A stretch of 50,346 nucleotides of DNA from Multifurca ochricompacta (lineage: Eukaryota > Basidiomycota > Agaricomycetes > Russulales > Russulaceae), in NCBI GenBank assembly GCA_022496185.1, contig WTXG01000258.1:1-50346 (forward strand). Direction: 5' to 3'. The translations under genes and the position numbers were made by a program. Positions 1-9,839 of this stretch are shown in pieces. Each line of letters opens with the position of its first letter. Within the stretch, counting starts at the first letter, position 1. Under the pieces are notes generated by a model. It searched no databases and had not been told where the DNA came from. It was given only the letters and a program-made list of their open reading frames with translations.

Positions 1-42
1 CGCCCAAGGGTGGACTACATACCGCCTTAGCACCCGCTCTGA

Positions 43-428
43 ATGACCTCAGAACGACCTCTTACTGCTGAAGAATTAGCTCAAGTCCCCTTTGGCTTTA
101 CCCACCCTATTTTGACTACGACGACCGTGCTTTTGTTGCTACCTGGAAAGGAGACAACTACTACACTCAGACTCTTGGACACGACTGGAAACGCCTTCGG
201 ACAGCCGCATCCTTCCTGTAAACGAATATCTCAGTAATTTCCCCAACATTGACCTCATCAGCAACCTTGACCTCCACACATTCTACGGAACATACAACGG
301 AAAGGAAGTCCGTTGGTCTGACACCCATACAGCGTGGGTCTATCTTAATAACCACCGTGTCCAATTCCCAGTTGCTTCTATCACCTCAGACGAAGAGAAG
401 TGTCCCAGTCCCTTGAAGCTGTAGAGCA
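43..428 (+). pseudogene. Leader (pre-gag) ORF of element A, frameshifted
   Basis: Starts with ATG at 43 and can be followed through three reading frames to a TAG near 428, giving about 125 residues. The frame changes near 110 and again near 220. The last third contains a stretch (FYGTYNGKEVRW followed by AWVYLNN) that resembles the leader module of elements D and E (FGYYVYHDGRYQ followed by VWYCI). The same kind of small domain therefore seems to precede gag in two unrelated gypsy families. Function is unknown; I do not recognise a family. In D and E the module appears to be fused to gag, whereas here a stop separates them. The homology is inferred from spacing and aromatic residues only. Confidence 0.5.
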
Positions 429-540
429 ATCCTTCTGCTATCACCCTCAGAACCCCCCCTACTCTCCCATCCATATCCCTTGCCTCCACAACTACCGCTA
501 TGCTTCACACCCTCCAAAGACACCAACACCTCTGAACATC

Positions 541-1495
541 ATGAGTACTACTGCTGCCTCCAATGGGAAGATCCTAGGATCACCCCCAGAATCTTTTGAT
601 GGTCAAGCTTCTAAAGCAGAACGTTTCTGGGTCCCAGCTAGCCAACTACTACTACCTGAATGAAGGTGCCTTCACTGATGAGAGTCGACGAGTCTCTGCA
701 GCCCTCACCCACTTTAAACTTGATACACCAGCAGGCGAATGGGCCAGAGACCGCACCAACACTGCACTCCAAGCCAACCCCCTTCCTTCGGGACCTGGGA
801 CCGCTTCAGAATTGACTTTGAAAAAACAGTTCATTCCAGTAGAAAGTCGCCTCCTGTCCACCAAGGCCATGTACGAAATTCGCCAAGGCACTCGCCCCTT
901 CAATGACTGGTACCAAGAATGGTCCACCCATGCTACTCGTGCCACAGTGGACGAAAACACCAAGATCTATGCCTTCCGAAGCATGATCAACCAAGGTCTA
1001 GGACAGAAGCTCCTTGGACTATCCCCCCAGCCCACCACACTCCGTGATCTTGTCACTAAGGCCAGAGAATTTGATGCAGCATGGCAGCTTTATGGCAGGA
1101 CCACCAAGCCTCGACCTCTCCATCTGCGTGTTGGAGAAGCTACCACTGACAACCCAGAAGCCCAAGTCAACTTTGTTGCCTCTCCCCAGCCCAGAAACCC
1201 TAACACCCCTCCACGCACTACCAAGTTAACCCCAGAAGAAAGAAGTATCGACGAGAAAATAAGCTTGCTTCTACTGTGGGAAGCCTAATCACATCGCCAA
1301 TCAATGCCGCAGCAAGACCAGGGCCATCCAAGGTCAAGGACCTCCTCGTCCTACCCCAGTAAGAGCCCTGGCATCAGAAGAAGCACCCCCCCAAGCACCA
1401 CGACCCCCCCTGACTACCTCTCAGTATCCGCCACCAAGAGCTATGAAGATCCAGTACCATACATGATGGACGAAGACGGACCTTCGGATTTTTAA
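541..1495 (+). pseudogene. Gag of element A, with CCHC zinc knuckle
   Basis: Gag would package element RNA into cytoplasmic virus-like particles. ATG at 541 opens a short frame that shifts near 600 into a 230-codon frame (to 1288) with a typical retrotransposon gag core (FNDWYQEW, TKIYAFRSMINQGLG). A further shift near 1240 restores the zinc knuckle at 1266-1307, CFYCGKPNHIANQC (C-X2-C-X4-H-X4-C). The C-terminal tail changes frame once more and ends at TAA 1493-1495, directly on the GGATTTT shift site. At least three frameshifts make this copy inactive as read. I saw no CGA-to-TGA stop in it. Confidence 0.8.
1486..1492 (+). promoter_or_regulatory. Putative -1 ribosomal frameshift site GGATTTT (element A)
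   Basis: The gag frame reads GAT TTT TAA; slipping back one base at G GAT TTT gives GGA TTT TTA and runs straight into the pol frame that contains the protease. GGAUUUU is a known shifty heptamer in dianthovirus RNA. The same heptamer sits at the gag stop of elements D, E, F and G. Frame and position are read directly; use by ribosomes is inferred. Confidence 0.65.
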
Positions 1496-1518
1496 CACGT
1501 CCTACAGCTGCACTGTCT

Positions 1519-3873
1519 GTGAGGACTTCTTGTAACCCCAGTGTTCCTTGTACGAGCCGCTCTGCGGTCCTAGATAACCTTGGCTTTGAGCATGTATCCT
1601 TGTTAGTGACTAGAAATGCTAGATCACCTTCTATTGTGCTCAAAGCAGAACTCATTGGACGAAACACTAGGAAGAAAATCAGTGCGCGTGCCCTAATAGA
1701 TAGTGGGGCAGAAGGATTAATAATCCATCAAGACTATGCCAAAGCACATCACCTAACCTTGAGCACCCTTGCCAAGCCTCTCCGCGTCAAAAATGTGGAT
1801 GGAACTAGTAACGCTAATGGAGCCATTTACTACACCACAACCCAAATCCTACGACTACCCCTCCAAGACCAATACCATGAAGAACTTGCAGAGTTCTATG
1901 TTACTAATATAGGGGACCATGACATTATCTTAGGAACTGACTGGCTACGTTGCCACAACCCAGAAGTAAACTGGAAAGATGACACCCTGACCTTGAAGCA
2001 TTGCCCCACATCCTGCACCCTTACCATGACCCCTCTGACCTTTACTTCGACACACCCCTCTTGCCCTGCTCCGTCTACAATCACAGTACAACCCCTGACG
2101 GACCCGACCCTCATAGCAGCAGCAGAAATCTTTGCAGCCCTAATCACAGATCACCCCATGATTACCCCAGAAGAAGTACCTCCCAAATTCATTGTCCATA
2201 TCCGTGCCAAGACCACCATGTCCACTCAGATTGCTGCAGATCAAGTAAAGACCCCTATGTCCTTAGAAGACCAACTCCCTCCTGAATACCTCGCATACCG
2301 ATCTGTCTTTGAAGAGAAAGCCTCTCAACGTTTGCCACAGCACCAGCCATGGGACCATGCCATAGAACTCAAACCAGATGCCAAAGTGCGTGACTGCGGC
2401 ATCTACAAGCTCACCCCTGAAGAACAGAAAGCCCTGGATGTTTTCTTACATGACCACCTGGCCAAGGGATATATCAGAGAATCTAAGTCCCCCATTGCTA
2501 GCCCCTTCTTCTTTGTAAAAAAGAAGGATGGAAAACTACGTCCTGTCCAAGATTATCGAGCCTTGAATGAAATCACAGTAAAGAATGCTTACCCCCTACC
2601 CTTGATCCCAGAACTCATTGACAAACTTCACCATGCTCGCTACTTCACCAAGTTTGATATCCGCTGGGGATATAACAATATCCGTATCAAAGAAGGAGAT
2701 GAATGGAAAGCTGCCTTTAAGACCAACCGAGGTCTCTTTGAACCCCTTGTCATGTTCTTTGGACTCTGTAACTCCCCTGCCACATTCCAAGCCTTCATGA
2801 ATAGAGCCTTCGAAGATCTCCTTGCCACCGACCATGTTGTCATCTATATGGACGACATCTTAATATTTACAGACACCATGGACCACCACAGAACACTTAC
2901 TCACCAAGTCCTCCAACGCCTCCAACAGTTTGACTTGTATCTAAAGCCTGAGAAGTGTACCTTTGCTCAGACAACCATTGACTATCTTGGCCTAGTCATC
3001 ACAGCTGGCCGTGTCCAGATGGACACTGCTAAATTAGAGGGTATTACGAAATGGCCTCCCCCACGCACCCTAAAACAACTCCAAGCCTTCCTTGGATTCT
3101 GCAACTTCTACCGACGTTTTATCAAAGATTTCTCCCTCATTGCCCGCCCCCTCCATGATCTCACCAAGAAAGATACCCCTTTCCTCTGGACTTCTGACCA
3201 TGACCTTGCCTTTTCCACCCTAAAGAATGCCTTCACCACTGCCCCTGTCCTCGCCCTCCCTGACCATACTAAAGCTTTCCGTATCATCACTGATGCCAGT
3301 GACTTTGCTATTGGTGCCATCCTTGAACAACCTGATGAACTCAATCGCTACCATCCCCTTGCCTTCCTATCCAAGTCCATGCTGGATGCTGAACGCAACT
3401 ATGACATCCATGACAAAGAACTTCTTGCCATTGTTCGTGCTCTGGACACCTGGAGACACTACCTTGAGGGTGCAGCCCTTCCCTTTGAGGTGTGGACTGA
3501 CCACAACAACCTGACTTACTTCCGCTCCAAGCAGAAGCTCTCCCGCCGCCAAGCACGGTGGGCCCTTGAACTGTCTCGATACAACTTCACCATTGTTCAC
3601 AAACCTGGCTCTTTCAACAAATCTGATGCTCTGTCCCGGCGTCCAGACCATAAAGAGGGGATAGAGCATGACAATGATGAGCGCATACTCCTGGACTCTA
3701 AGTTTTTTCGCATTCAGGCCATGAAAACCACAGTCACAACAACTCATGACTCCACTCTACACCGCAGAATCAAAGACTGCCAAGACCATGACAATGAAGT
3801 CACCCAAGCCCTGACCACCATCTTGCACAATGGGCCACGCTCCCTTGCCAAAGGACTGGAGACTGGAACCTAG
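1519..3873 (+). CDS. Pol of element A: protease, reverse transcriptase, RNase H
   Basis: A 784-codon open frame, entered by -1 shift at 1486 rather than by its own start (the first listed codon is GTG). Aspartic protease active site DSGA lies at 1699-1710 (residues 61-64), with a later IILGTDWL motif. Reverse transcriptase follows, with [44 protein letters not shown] and catalytic YMDD at 2845-2856 (about residue 443). RNase H shows TDASDFAIGAIL, the acidic helix YDIHDKELLAIVRAL and WTDHNNLTYF. The frame ends at 3871-3873 in the linker before integrase because of a frameshift; the downstream frame continues with the integrase zinc finger. All catalytic residues of these three domains are intact. 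Confidence 0.9.
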   Translation: MRTSCNPSVPCTSRSAVLDNLGFEHVSLLVTRNARSPSIVLKAELIGRNTRKKISARALIDSGAEGLIIHQDYAKAHHLTLSTLAKPLRVKNVDGTSNANGAIYYTTTQILRLPLQDQYHEELAEFYVTNIGDHDIILGTDWLRCHNPEVNWKDDTLTLKHCPTSCTLTMTPLTFTSTHPSCPAPSTITVQPLTDPTLIAAAEIFAALITDHPMITPEEVPPKFIVHIRAKTTMSTQIAADQVKTPMSLEDQLPPEYLAYRSVFEEKASQRLPQHQPWDHAIELKPDAKVRDCGIYKLTPEEQKALDVFLHDHLAKGYIRESKSPIASPFFFVKKKDGKLRPVQDYRALNEITVKNAYPLPLIPELIDKLHHARYFTKFDIRWGYNNIRIKEGDEWKAAFKTNRGLFEPLVMFFGLCNSPATFQAFMNRAFEDLLATDHVVIYMDDILIFTDTMDHHRTLTHQVLQRLQQFDLYLKPEKCTFAQTTIDYLGLVITAGRVQMDTAKLEGITKWPPPRTLKQLQAFLGFCNFYRRFIKDFSLIARPLHDLTKKDTPFLWTSDHDLAFSTLKNAFTTAPVLALPDHTKAFRIITDASDFAIGAILEQPDELNRYHPLAFLSKSMLDAERNYDIHDKELLAIVRALDTWRHYLEGAALPFEVWTDHNNLTYFRSKQKLSRRQARWALELSRYNFTIVHKPGSFNKSDALSRRPDHKEGIEHDNDERILLDSKFFRIQAMKTTVTTTHDSTLHRRIKDCQDHDNEVTQALTTILHNGPRSLAKGLETGT

Positions 3874-5264
3874 AAAATGGCCTAATCCTACATAAAGGCC
3901 AAGTCTACATCCCCAAGTCCCAAGAACTACGAAGAGACATTGTAAAGTTACATCATGATTCCATTGCCACAGGACATCCAGGCAGATGGAAGACCTATGA
4001 ACTAGTATCACGAGAATTTTGGTGGCCAGGAATGTCCTCCTTTGTCAAAGAATATGTGGACGGATGTGCCACCTGCCAAGAAACCAAAGTTCGACCTCGA
4101 CTACCCATCCCTTTGCAACCCAATCAAGTTCCAACTCGAGTATGGGGAACAATCACCATGGACTTCATTACAGACTTACCCCTATCTCAGTCATACGACT
4201 CCCTATTTGTGGTGGTGGACCGGTTCAGTAAAGCCACCATCATTGTTCCTTGCACCAAAGATATCACTGCCCCAGAAACCTCCAAACTATTCCTTGAACA
4301 TGTATGGAGACGCACTGGCCTCCCAGACCAAGTCATCTCTGATCGAGGCCCCCAGTTTGCATCCAAAGTCATGAAGGAAATGTGGAGCAAGCTAGGAGTA
4401 CAATCATCCTTGAGCACTGCCTATCACCCCCAGACTGATGGAGAGACTGAACGGGTCAACCAAGAACTAGAACAATACCTCCGTGTCTTTTGCAACTTCC
4501 AACAAGATGACTGGGCAGAACTGATCCCCTTTATGGAGTTCGCCCACAATGCTAGAACTCACAGTGCTACTAAAAGATCTCCCTTTGAAATCTGGTATGG
4601 CTTCCAACCAGAGTTTATTCCCCCACTCCATTTTGCCACCCCTATCCTGTCAGTTGAAGAAAGACTCCGCACCCTAGAAACTATCCGTAGTGAAGTAGCT
4701 GCTGCCCTCCAGGTGGCTGCAGAACTCATGAAACAGTCGAGACCAGATGGACCCCTCCATGCTTTCAAAACAGGGGAGCTGGTTTGGTTGGAAGGGACAA
4801 ATATACGCACCACTCACCCCAAAGCCAAACTCAGCCCCCGACGTCATGGTCCTTTTAAAGTCATACATTCTGGCCCTGTCAACTGCAAGCTTGAACTCCC
4901 TAAGTCATGGCGCATCCACCCAGTCTTTCACAACTCTCTCCTGTCCCATTACAAAGAAACCCCAGTCCATGGACCCAACTTCACTCGACCACCACCAGAA
5001 CTTGTGAATGGGGAAGAAGACCATTATGAGATAGAGACCATCTTACAGTCTGCTCACACCCCTAACAGAAAGGGCATCCGTTACCTTGTCAAATGGAAGG
5101 GCTACCCTGCCTCAGAAAACTCGTGGGTCCCCTTCACTGAAATGAAGAATGCCATGACCCTGCTTGGGACTTCCATCATCGACACCCTACCCTGCCTAGA
5201 CCCCCACACCTCTGACAAACTTGCTGTGGCACAGCAAGGCCCTAAAGAGGGGATAGTGTCATGA
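3860..5264 (+). CDS. Pol of element A: integrase and chromodomain
   Basis: Continues pol after the frameshift near 3860; the open frame with ATG is 4032-5264 (410 codons). The upstream part carries the H2C2 finger (HHDSIATGHPG ... GCATCQ, about 3950-4080). The integrase core shows the D,D(35)E acidic residues: MDFITDL near 4160, ISDRGPQFAS near 4335, and the glutamate of ERVNQELEQYL near 4450. A C-terminal module (LSPRRHGPFKVIHSGP, RIHPVFHNSLL) is followed by a chromodomain at about 5025-5140 (HYEIETIL, YLVKWKGYPASENSWVP). Chromodomains direct chromovirus integration to histone-marked chromatin. The stop TGA at 5262-5264 lies 5-7 bases inside the 3' LTR. Confidence 0.9.
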
Positions 5265-5832
5265 ACTGACACCCTAGAAAACCTCCTGACCCCCCAGAAA
5301 TCCTCAGACGCTCCCAGAGACCTTGTAAAACCCTCAGAAACGAAGATAACCCTAGATTAAGACCAGAGAAGGGCCGGTCCGGACCAGGGCCGGACTCCTG
5401 CCAAATTGGAGACCTGTGGGAAGAGTACTAACAGAACCCCACAATACCTAAACAGCAGTCCACAAACTGCGGACTGCGGACTGCGGATTTCTAAGCCCAA
5501 AAGTGGGGCTATTCTCATTGGTGGATCAGTAGGGAGTTAAAGCGAAGTTAACCTCCCCTAAAGTGGTGCACAGACCAAAGTCCCGGTTGTAATTACGTAT
5601 ATAAACCCTTTGGGAATAGAATGGACAGCTCCAGACTGTCCACTTGTGATCCGGTTCCTGATTACCTAGGAGATTAGCCCCACCTTGTGGAAGGCTTCTC
5701 ATCCCTTGCCCTTGAGCTGTTCGCTTCGTCTCCCTTGCACTTTCACCCTCACTCTCACCCTTTGCCCACTTCCAAATCCCTTCCCCTTTGCATACAACCC
5801 ACTGTCCAGACAGTCGACAGTGAGTTGTAACA
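5257..5832 (+). repeat. 3' LTR of element A
   Basis: Starts TGTCATGAAC after a purine tract (AAAGAGGGGATAG) and ends about TTGTAACA, 576 bp. A TATA box (ACGTATATAAA, near 5595) marks the promoter. The heptamer ACTGCGG occurs three times in tandem at about 5469-5489. The right border is chosen as the last base before recognisable fragment-B pol sequence; it could be 3 bases off because the junction is an ACA repeat. Target duplication cannot be checked because the left end is outside the window. Confidence 0.75.
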
Positions 5833-6517
5833 ACAACAAGACAATCACTGTCCTTCCACCAGAGTCCATTAATCTTTTTCAGATTGTGCATGTCAGCCCA
5901 AGATTGACAGAGGGTTTGGTTCATATTCTGTGATACTTGAGCCCATAGGTCCATGTCATGGAGACTGACAGTTGCTGTTTTGGCAAAGACCTCTTCAGGG
6001 AGGATGGTGACATTGTCATTGTCCTTTTCCTGGCTATGAAGGTTGGGTCATCAGGAAAGGGTGTCTGCATGAGCATTGTGGCTACCTGCAATATGCTTTA
6101 ATTTGAAGTTGTACTCCTCTAATTCCAGTACCTCTTGTGCCATGTGGTGACTGATCTTGTGGGGCTCTTTCCAATACAGTAGGTTGGAGTGGTTGGTGTA
6201 TATGATGATCTTTTGTGGGGTTCCTGCAAAGTATGGTTGCCAATGTCATAAGGCTTTTACAATAGCTAACAGCTCTCTATCCCATATGTTGTAGTTTTGT
6301 TTGGCTTGTGAAAAGGTTTCTGAGTAGAAAGCAATGGGGTGTCAGATTCTATTCCCATCCTGCTGGGATAGTACTGCTCCATTTGTGAAATGAGAGGCAT
6401 ATACTTCTAGTTCAAAGGGTTTTTCCAGATCAGGTTGGATGAGTATGGGTTCCAACCCAACAATGTCTCTAATTTGTTCAAAGGCACATTGTTGGGGTTC
6501 ATCTAGAGCATAGCACA
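5833..6517 (-). pseudogene. Fragment of gypsy pol (end of RT, RNase H, spacer)
   Basis: Reads on the minus strand. From 6515 leftwards it matches the RNase H region of D, E and F: CAFEQIRDIVGLEP, the domain start near EVYASHFTNGAVL (6380-6430), the HTDHSNL region near 6190, and the spacer before integrase MDLWAQVSQNMNQ (5954 leftwards), ending at LKKINGLWWKD. It carries several stops and is truncated at both ends, on the left by element A. Element A therefore inserted in, or lies next to, an older family-1-like copy. There is no LTR attached to it. Confidence 0.8.
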
Positions 6518-6693
6518 AGTGCACTTGTGAGTTACCCAGATCCAAACTTGTGAGTATTTAGATTAGATAATTCCATACTTGGATCCATGTGAGTATGTTC
6601 CCATGGATCACCCAGAGTCATGAGTCCTATACTCATGTGGATCCAAGTACCCACAGGTTTACTTGTACTCTTACTCCTTTTTTTCCACTCTGG
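6518..6693. repeat. Imperfect palindrome between gypsy fragments
   Basis: About 175 bp with no coding sequence. It contains a long imperfect inverted repeat: ATACTTGGATCCATGTGAGT (about 6577-6596) faces ACTCATGTGGATCCAAGTA (about 6633-6651). Flanking it are ACTTGTGAGT motifs on one side and ACTTGTACTC on the other. It could be a small foldback element or the remains of a MITE; I see no clear target duplication. Confidence 0.4.
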
Positions 6694-7304
6694 TGTAACA
6701 CCTGGTGCAGGCATTCAGCATGACATGTGCAATCATGTAGCATTTAATGTGAAAGTTCTTGTTCACTGCATTACTAGTGCACAAAGTCAAGGGACAAGTC
6801 AATACTCAGGAGCTAATCCCTAAGTACTGGTGAGTGGAAAAGTGCCAAAAGCACTGAGATGATTCAGAGGCAAGTTCAGAGACTACCCAGAAGGTAATGC
6901 ACCAAGTCAATTAAGAAGTCAAGTCTAAGGCATACAAGCTATCTAAGTGGGCCTTATATATGTAATAGATGTTGGAGTCTGAATCAGAGCTAAGTACATA
7001 TCAAATCAATGAAGTTGCAATGTATCTAAAGTGGGAAATGGAGCAATGGTGGGCCAGGTGAGAATATATGTAGATGAATCCAGTATAGTTGTGATTCTGG
7101 TGGGAAAATACATAAGAGTCCATGTGTAAAATATGAGTCAGAGATAAGGAAGAAGTGAGTCACAGATAAGTGATAGACAAAGCAAAGATATGGGACAAAC
7201 AAGTACAAAAGGACCACAGTCACAGTCAACAAAGCACAAGCACAGCCAAACAAGGAGTCACATGATTGAGAAAAGAAAGAGACAATGCAACAGGGTTCAT
7301 AACA
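6694..7304 (-). repeat. LTR of gypsy family H, minus orientation
   Basis: Read on the minus strand it begins TGTTATGAACCC (7304) and ends GGTGTTACA (6694), 611 bp. A TATATAAGG box near 6955 is followed by the family start-site string AGACTTGACTT. It aligns throughout with the split plus-strand LTR at 9441-9839 plus 17317-17513 and, less closely, with the LTRs of D, E and F. The ORF3 tail and an AGAGGGGGTAA purine tract precede it on its own strand, so it is a 3' LTR. Confidence 0.8.
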
Positions 7305-7335
7305 TTACCCCCTCTCTATGTCCTAGCAGACCCAG

Positions 7336-7993
7336 CTAGATTGGCATACTGTTGTCATCCTGTACCAATGACAGGTAGTCATCTGCTACAGCATAGTCAT
7401 CTGCAGTGTAATTCTCCTTGTCTTTGTCCATCAGGCAAACATGTGTTTGTAGAAAACCATAGGGCCCTCAGTGCCCACATCAAAAACAGCCATCATAAAC
7501 ACAGCAGTCAATCTCTCTATGTCTGGCATTATGGGACAAGCACTTACTGCACCATCCAGACAGGTTGGTGATGGTGGGGGCTTCAGTGAGACATCAGAAG
7601 AGGCACTGGCAGCTCCAGTGGGACAGACTTTGGCAATATCAACACCTTTTGTGGGCTTGTGGGCAGCTCCAGCTGAGGTGGAACTTGCTACCACAGTGCC
7701 AGCAAGTCTGACCTCCAGGGTTTTTGTGGAGGCATGGCATTTCCAGGCAGCTCAGGTTGAGATGGGGTGTGAGGTCAAGGGGGTGGCAAGGAAGGGGTCA
7801 AGCAAAAATATCAGTGTACTGTTCTGAGATGGTTTGATAGGCCTCTCCCAGCTCCAACCTAGTTCAAATTGATGCCAAATGCTGCTTGATGTCAAAGATG
7901 CCTCATGAAATTCTGGTCATCTGCCAGGTGTAGTTGTTGTACTGCATGTCAAGGTTGGCCTTCAATGCTTGGAACTTTCTCAGCCATGCAACC
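7336..7993 (-). pseudogene. ORF3 (zinc-knuckle accessory protein) of family H, 3' part
   Basis: Minus strand, from 7993 down to the stop at 7336-7338. Recognisable pieces in order: VAWLRKFQALKANLD, a GEAYQTISEQYTD motif, the first knuckle CWHCGSKFHLSWSC (intact C-X2-C-X4-H-X4-C), a degraded second knuckle, SGWCSKCLSHNARHREIDC, GPYGFLQTHVC and the acidic tail ADDYLSLVQDDNS. Several in-frame stops sit where the E copy has arginine or tryptophan codons. The N-terminal half is absent because the frame is cut at 7994 by a copia LTR. It is an inverted partner of the copy at 8497-9409. Confidence 0.75.
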
Positions 7994-8493
7994 TGTTGAA
8001 CACAGAAGATGTTCGGTGATGCTTCAGGCATCAGGTGATTAGATTAGCTACTTTGTAGATTAGATTAGATACCGGAGTCTCGGACTTTTTACATTATCAT
8101 TATTACTTTCTTTCTCACATTCCGCAGTAGCTGACTGATACACCATGTAGCATGTGATTTCTGTAATGGCCAATGGCCTTAGTCCCTCATGTTTATTGTT
8201 TGGACATTGTCCGGCACTTGTGGACTTATTCCCAGTGCACAGACCATCCCTTGAAAGTGTATATAAGGGTGTCTGTTTCGTCTCTTACACTTCAGAGTTC
8301 CTTCTATCTCTGAAGTGTAAGTCCTCTCTCTTACTTACTACCATACCTTGAGACTAACACTCTACATAGTACTTGTCTTTGTCTAGGTCAGTAGTATAGT
8401 ATAATAGAGTTCCTTCTATCTCTGAAGTTACTTGTCTTTGTCTAGCCGACTAAACTTTACAGTCAGTATGCTGCGCCTCATGCCTGTTTTACA
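7994..8493 (+). repeat. Lone Ty1/copia LTR
   Basis: About 500 bp, TGTTGAACACAG to about TTTTACA, matching the 3' LTR of copia element C (23123-23636) along its whole length: GATTAGATTAGAT runs, TGGCCAATGGCC, a GTATATAAGGGTG TATA box near 8262, then a perfect 14-bp hairpin at 8284-8297/8308-8321. It carries no internal sequence. The flanks do not show a matching 5-bp duplication (CAACC on the left, CCCTA on the right), and they are two different, oppositely oriented family-H copies. It therefore looks like a recombination product rather than a simple solo LTR. Confidence 0.75.
8284..8321 (+). other. Perfect 14-bp hairpin at start of copia transcript
   Basis: CTTACACTTCAGAG and its exact reverse complement CTCTGAAGTGTAAG separated by 10 bases, starting about 20 bases below the LTR TATA box. 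The same stem is perfect in the other copia LTR (23299-23336), although the loop sequence differs slightly. It would form near the 5' end of the element RNA. Confidence 0.6.
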
Positions 8494-8496
8494 CCC

Positions 8497-9409
8497 TATG
8501 TCCAGAAACGACAGTACAACAGAAGTGGCAAAGTATATTTATTACACCAATGAAGGTATGGATGTAGCAGGGTGCTTGGAGAAAGGAGGACCAGTCTATG
8601 GAGCTCCTGTCTACTTGGAAGAGAAAAAGATCAACTGACTTCACTACATCTTGGGGCCGGAGCACTTGAAGCATCTGTCAAGTATGGACCCTCGTGCCTT
8701 TGCCATTAATGAGGTGCTCCAAGACTTATGTATGCCGCAACTCACTGCTGAGGTTGCATGGCTGCACAAGTTCCAGGCACTCAAGGACAACTTAGACATG
8801 CAGCACCACAATTATGAACGACAGATGGTGAGGATTTCACAAGGGATTTTTGATGTAGAACAACACCTGGCAGCCATCAGGACATGACTGGAGTTAGGAG
8901 AGGCATACCAAACTATATCAGAATGGTATGCCAACATATTTGCTTGACCCCTTCCTCGTTGCTGCCTCAAACTTGTGCCCCAACTCAACCTGCACTGTCT
9001 TGAAATGCCACAGCTTCACGAAAATCCCAGCAGCCAGCTTTGCTGGTGTTGCAACAGCAAATACCACCTTAGTTGGTGCTGCCCCACTGCCAAGAAGTGA
9101 TGTTGACACTGTCAAAGTACCTTGCATTGGAGCCACCAGTGTTTATTCCGACGGCTCACACAGGCCCCCAATGTCCTCAACCCATCCGGATGGTGTGGCA
9201 AATGCCTCTCTCACAACGCAGGCCACTGAGAAATTGACTGTCATGTTTACAACAGTTGCTTTTGATGTGGGAGGAGAGGGCCCTATGGTTTTCTATGAAC
9301 ACATGTTTGCCCCACAGACAAAGACAAGGAGAACTATGATGCTGACCACTACACCATAGCTGATGACTATCTCTCCTTGGTTCAGGATGACGATGGTATG
9401 CCAATCTAG
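8497..9409 (+). pseudogene. ORF3 (zinc-knuckle accessory protein) of family H, plus copy
   Basis: Starts within the conserved middle segment (VAKYIYYTNEGMDVAGC, GPVYGAPVYLEE) and continues through VAWLHKFQAL, ISQGIFDVEQHL, GEAYQTISEWYA and the knuckle region (CCNSKYHLSWCC, HCQSTLHWSHQC, SGWCGKCLSHNAGH, GPYGFL, HVCPTDKDKENY) to ADDYLSLVQDDDG and a TAG at 9407-9409. At least five stops and several cysteine or arginine losses make it a fossil. The N-terminal part is missing at the copia LTR junction. A purine tract GAGAGGGGGTAA and the H LTR follow directly, fixing its place between pol and the 3' LTR. Confidence 0.75.
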
Positions 9410-9440
9410 CTGGCTCTGCTAGGACTTAGAGAGGGGGTAA

Positions 9441-9839
9441 TGTTATGAACCCCACTGCATTGTCTTGTTTCTTTTTCCTTCATGTGACTGGCTGTTTGGC
9501 CCTGCTTGACCCTTGTTGATTACACTTTTGCCTTCCTTTACACTTGTTTGTCCCTTATCTGTGACCCATCTTCTTTGCTTATCTATGACTCATATATTAC
9601 ACAAGGACTCTTATGTATTTTCCCACCAGAATCGTGACTATACCAAATATGTCTTGGTATATTCTCATCTGACCCACTTTGGCCCCATTTCCCCTTTTAG
9701 TTACATTACGACTTTGTTGATATGCTGAGTACTTTACTCCAATTTAGACTCCAACCTCTCTTACATATATAAGGCCTGCTTAGATAGCCCTGTATGCCTC
9801 AGACTCAACTTCTTAATCGACTTGGTGCATTGCCTTCTG
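9441..9839 (+). repeat. Family H 3' LTR, left part (split by element D)
   Basis: Starts TGTTATGAACCCC after a purine tract and is interrupted at TTCTG (9835-9839), which is duplicated at 17312-17316 on the other side of element D. It includes the TATA box (ACATATATAAGG, near 9762) and the start-site string AGACTCAACTT. The rest of the LTR is at 17317-17513. Confidence 0.85.

Larger units (their letters stand above)
1..5832 (+). mobile_element. Element A: Ty3/gypsy chromovirus, 5' end outside window
   Basis: A sense-strand LTR retrotransposon lacking only its 5' LTR and primer site, which lie before position 1. The order is leader ORF, gag with CCHC knuckle, protease, reverse transcriptase, RNase H, integrase, chromodomain and 3' LTR, which is the Ty3/gypsy chromovirus order. 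Unlike the other gypsy copies here it has no ORF between the chromodomain and the 3' LTR. Its LTR is unrelated by eye to those of D, E, F, G and H, so it is a separate family. Its long open pol frames (784 and 410 codons) show far fewer CGA-to-TGA stops than D or G, so it is among the better preserved copies, yet gag and the pol-integrase join are frameshifted. Confidence 0.9.
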
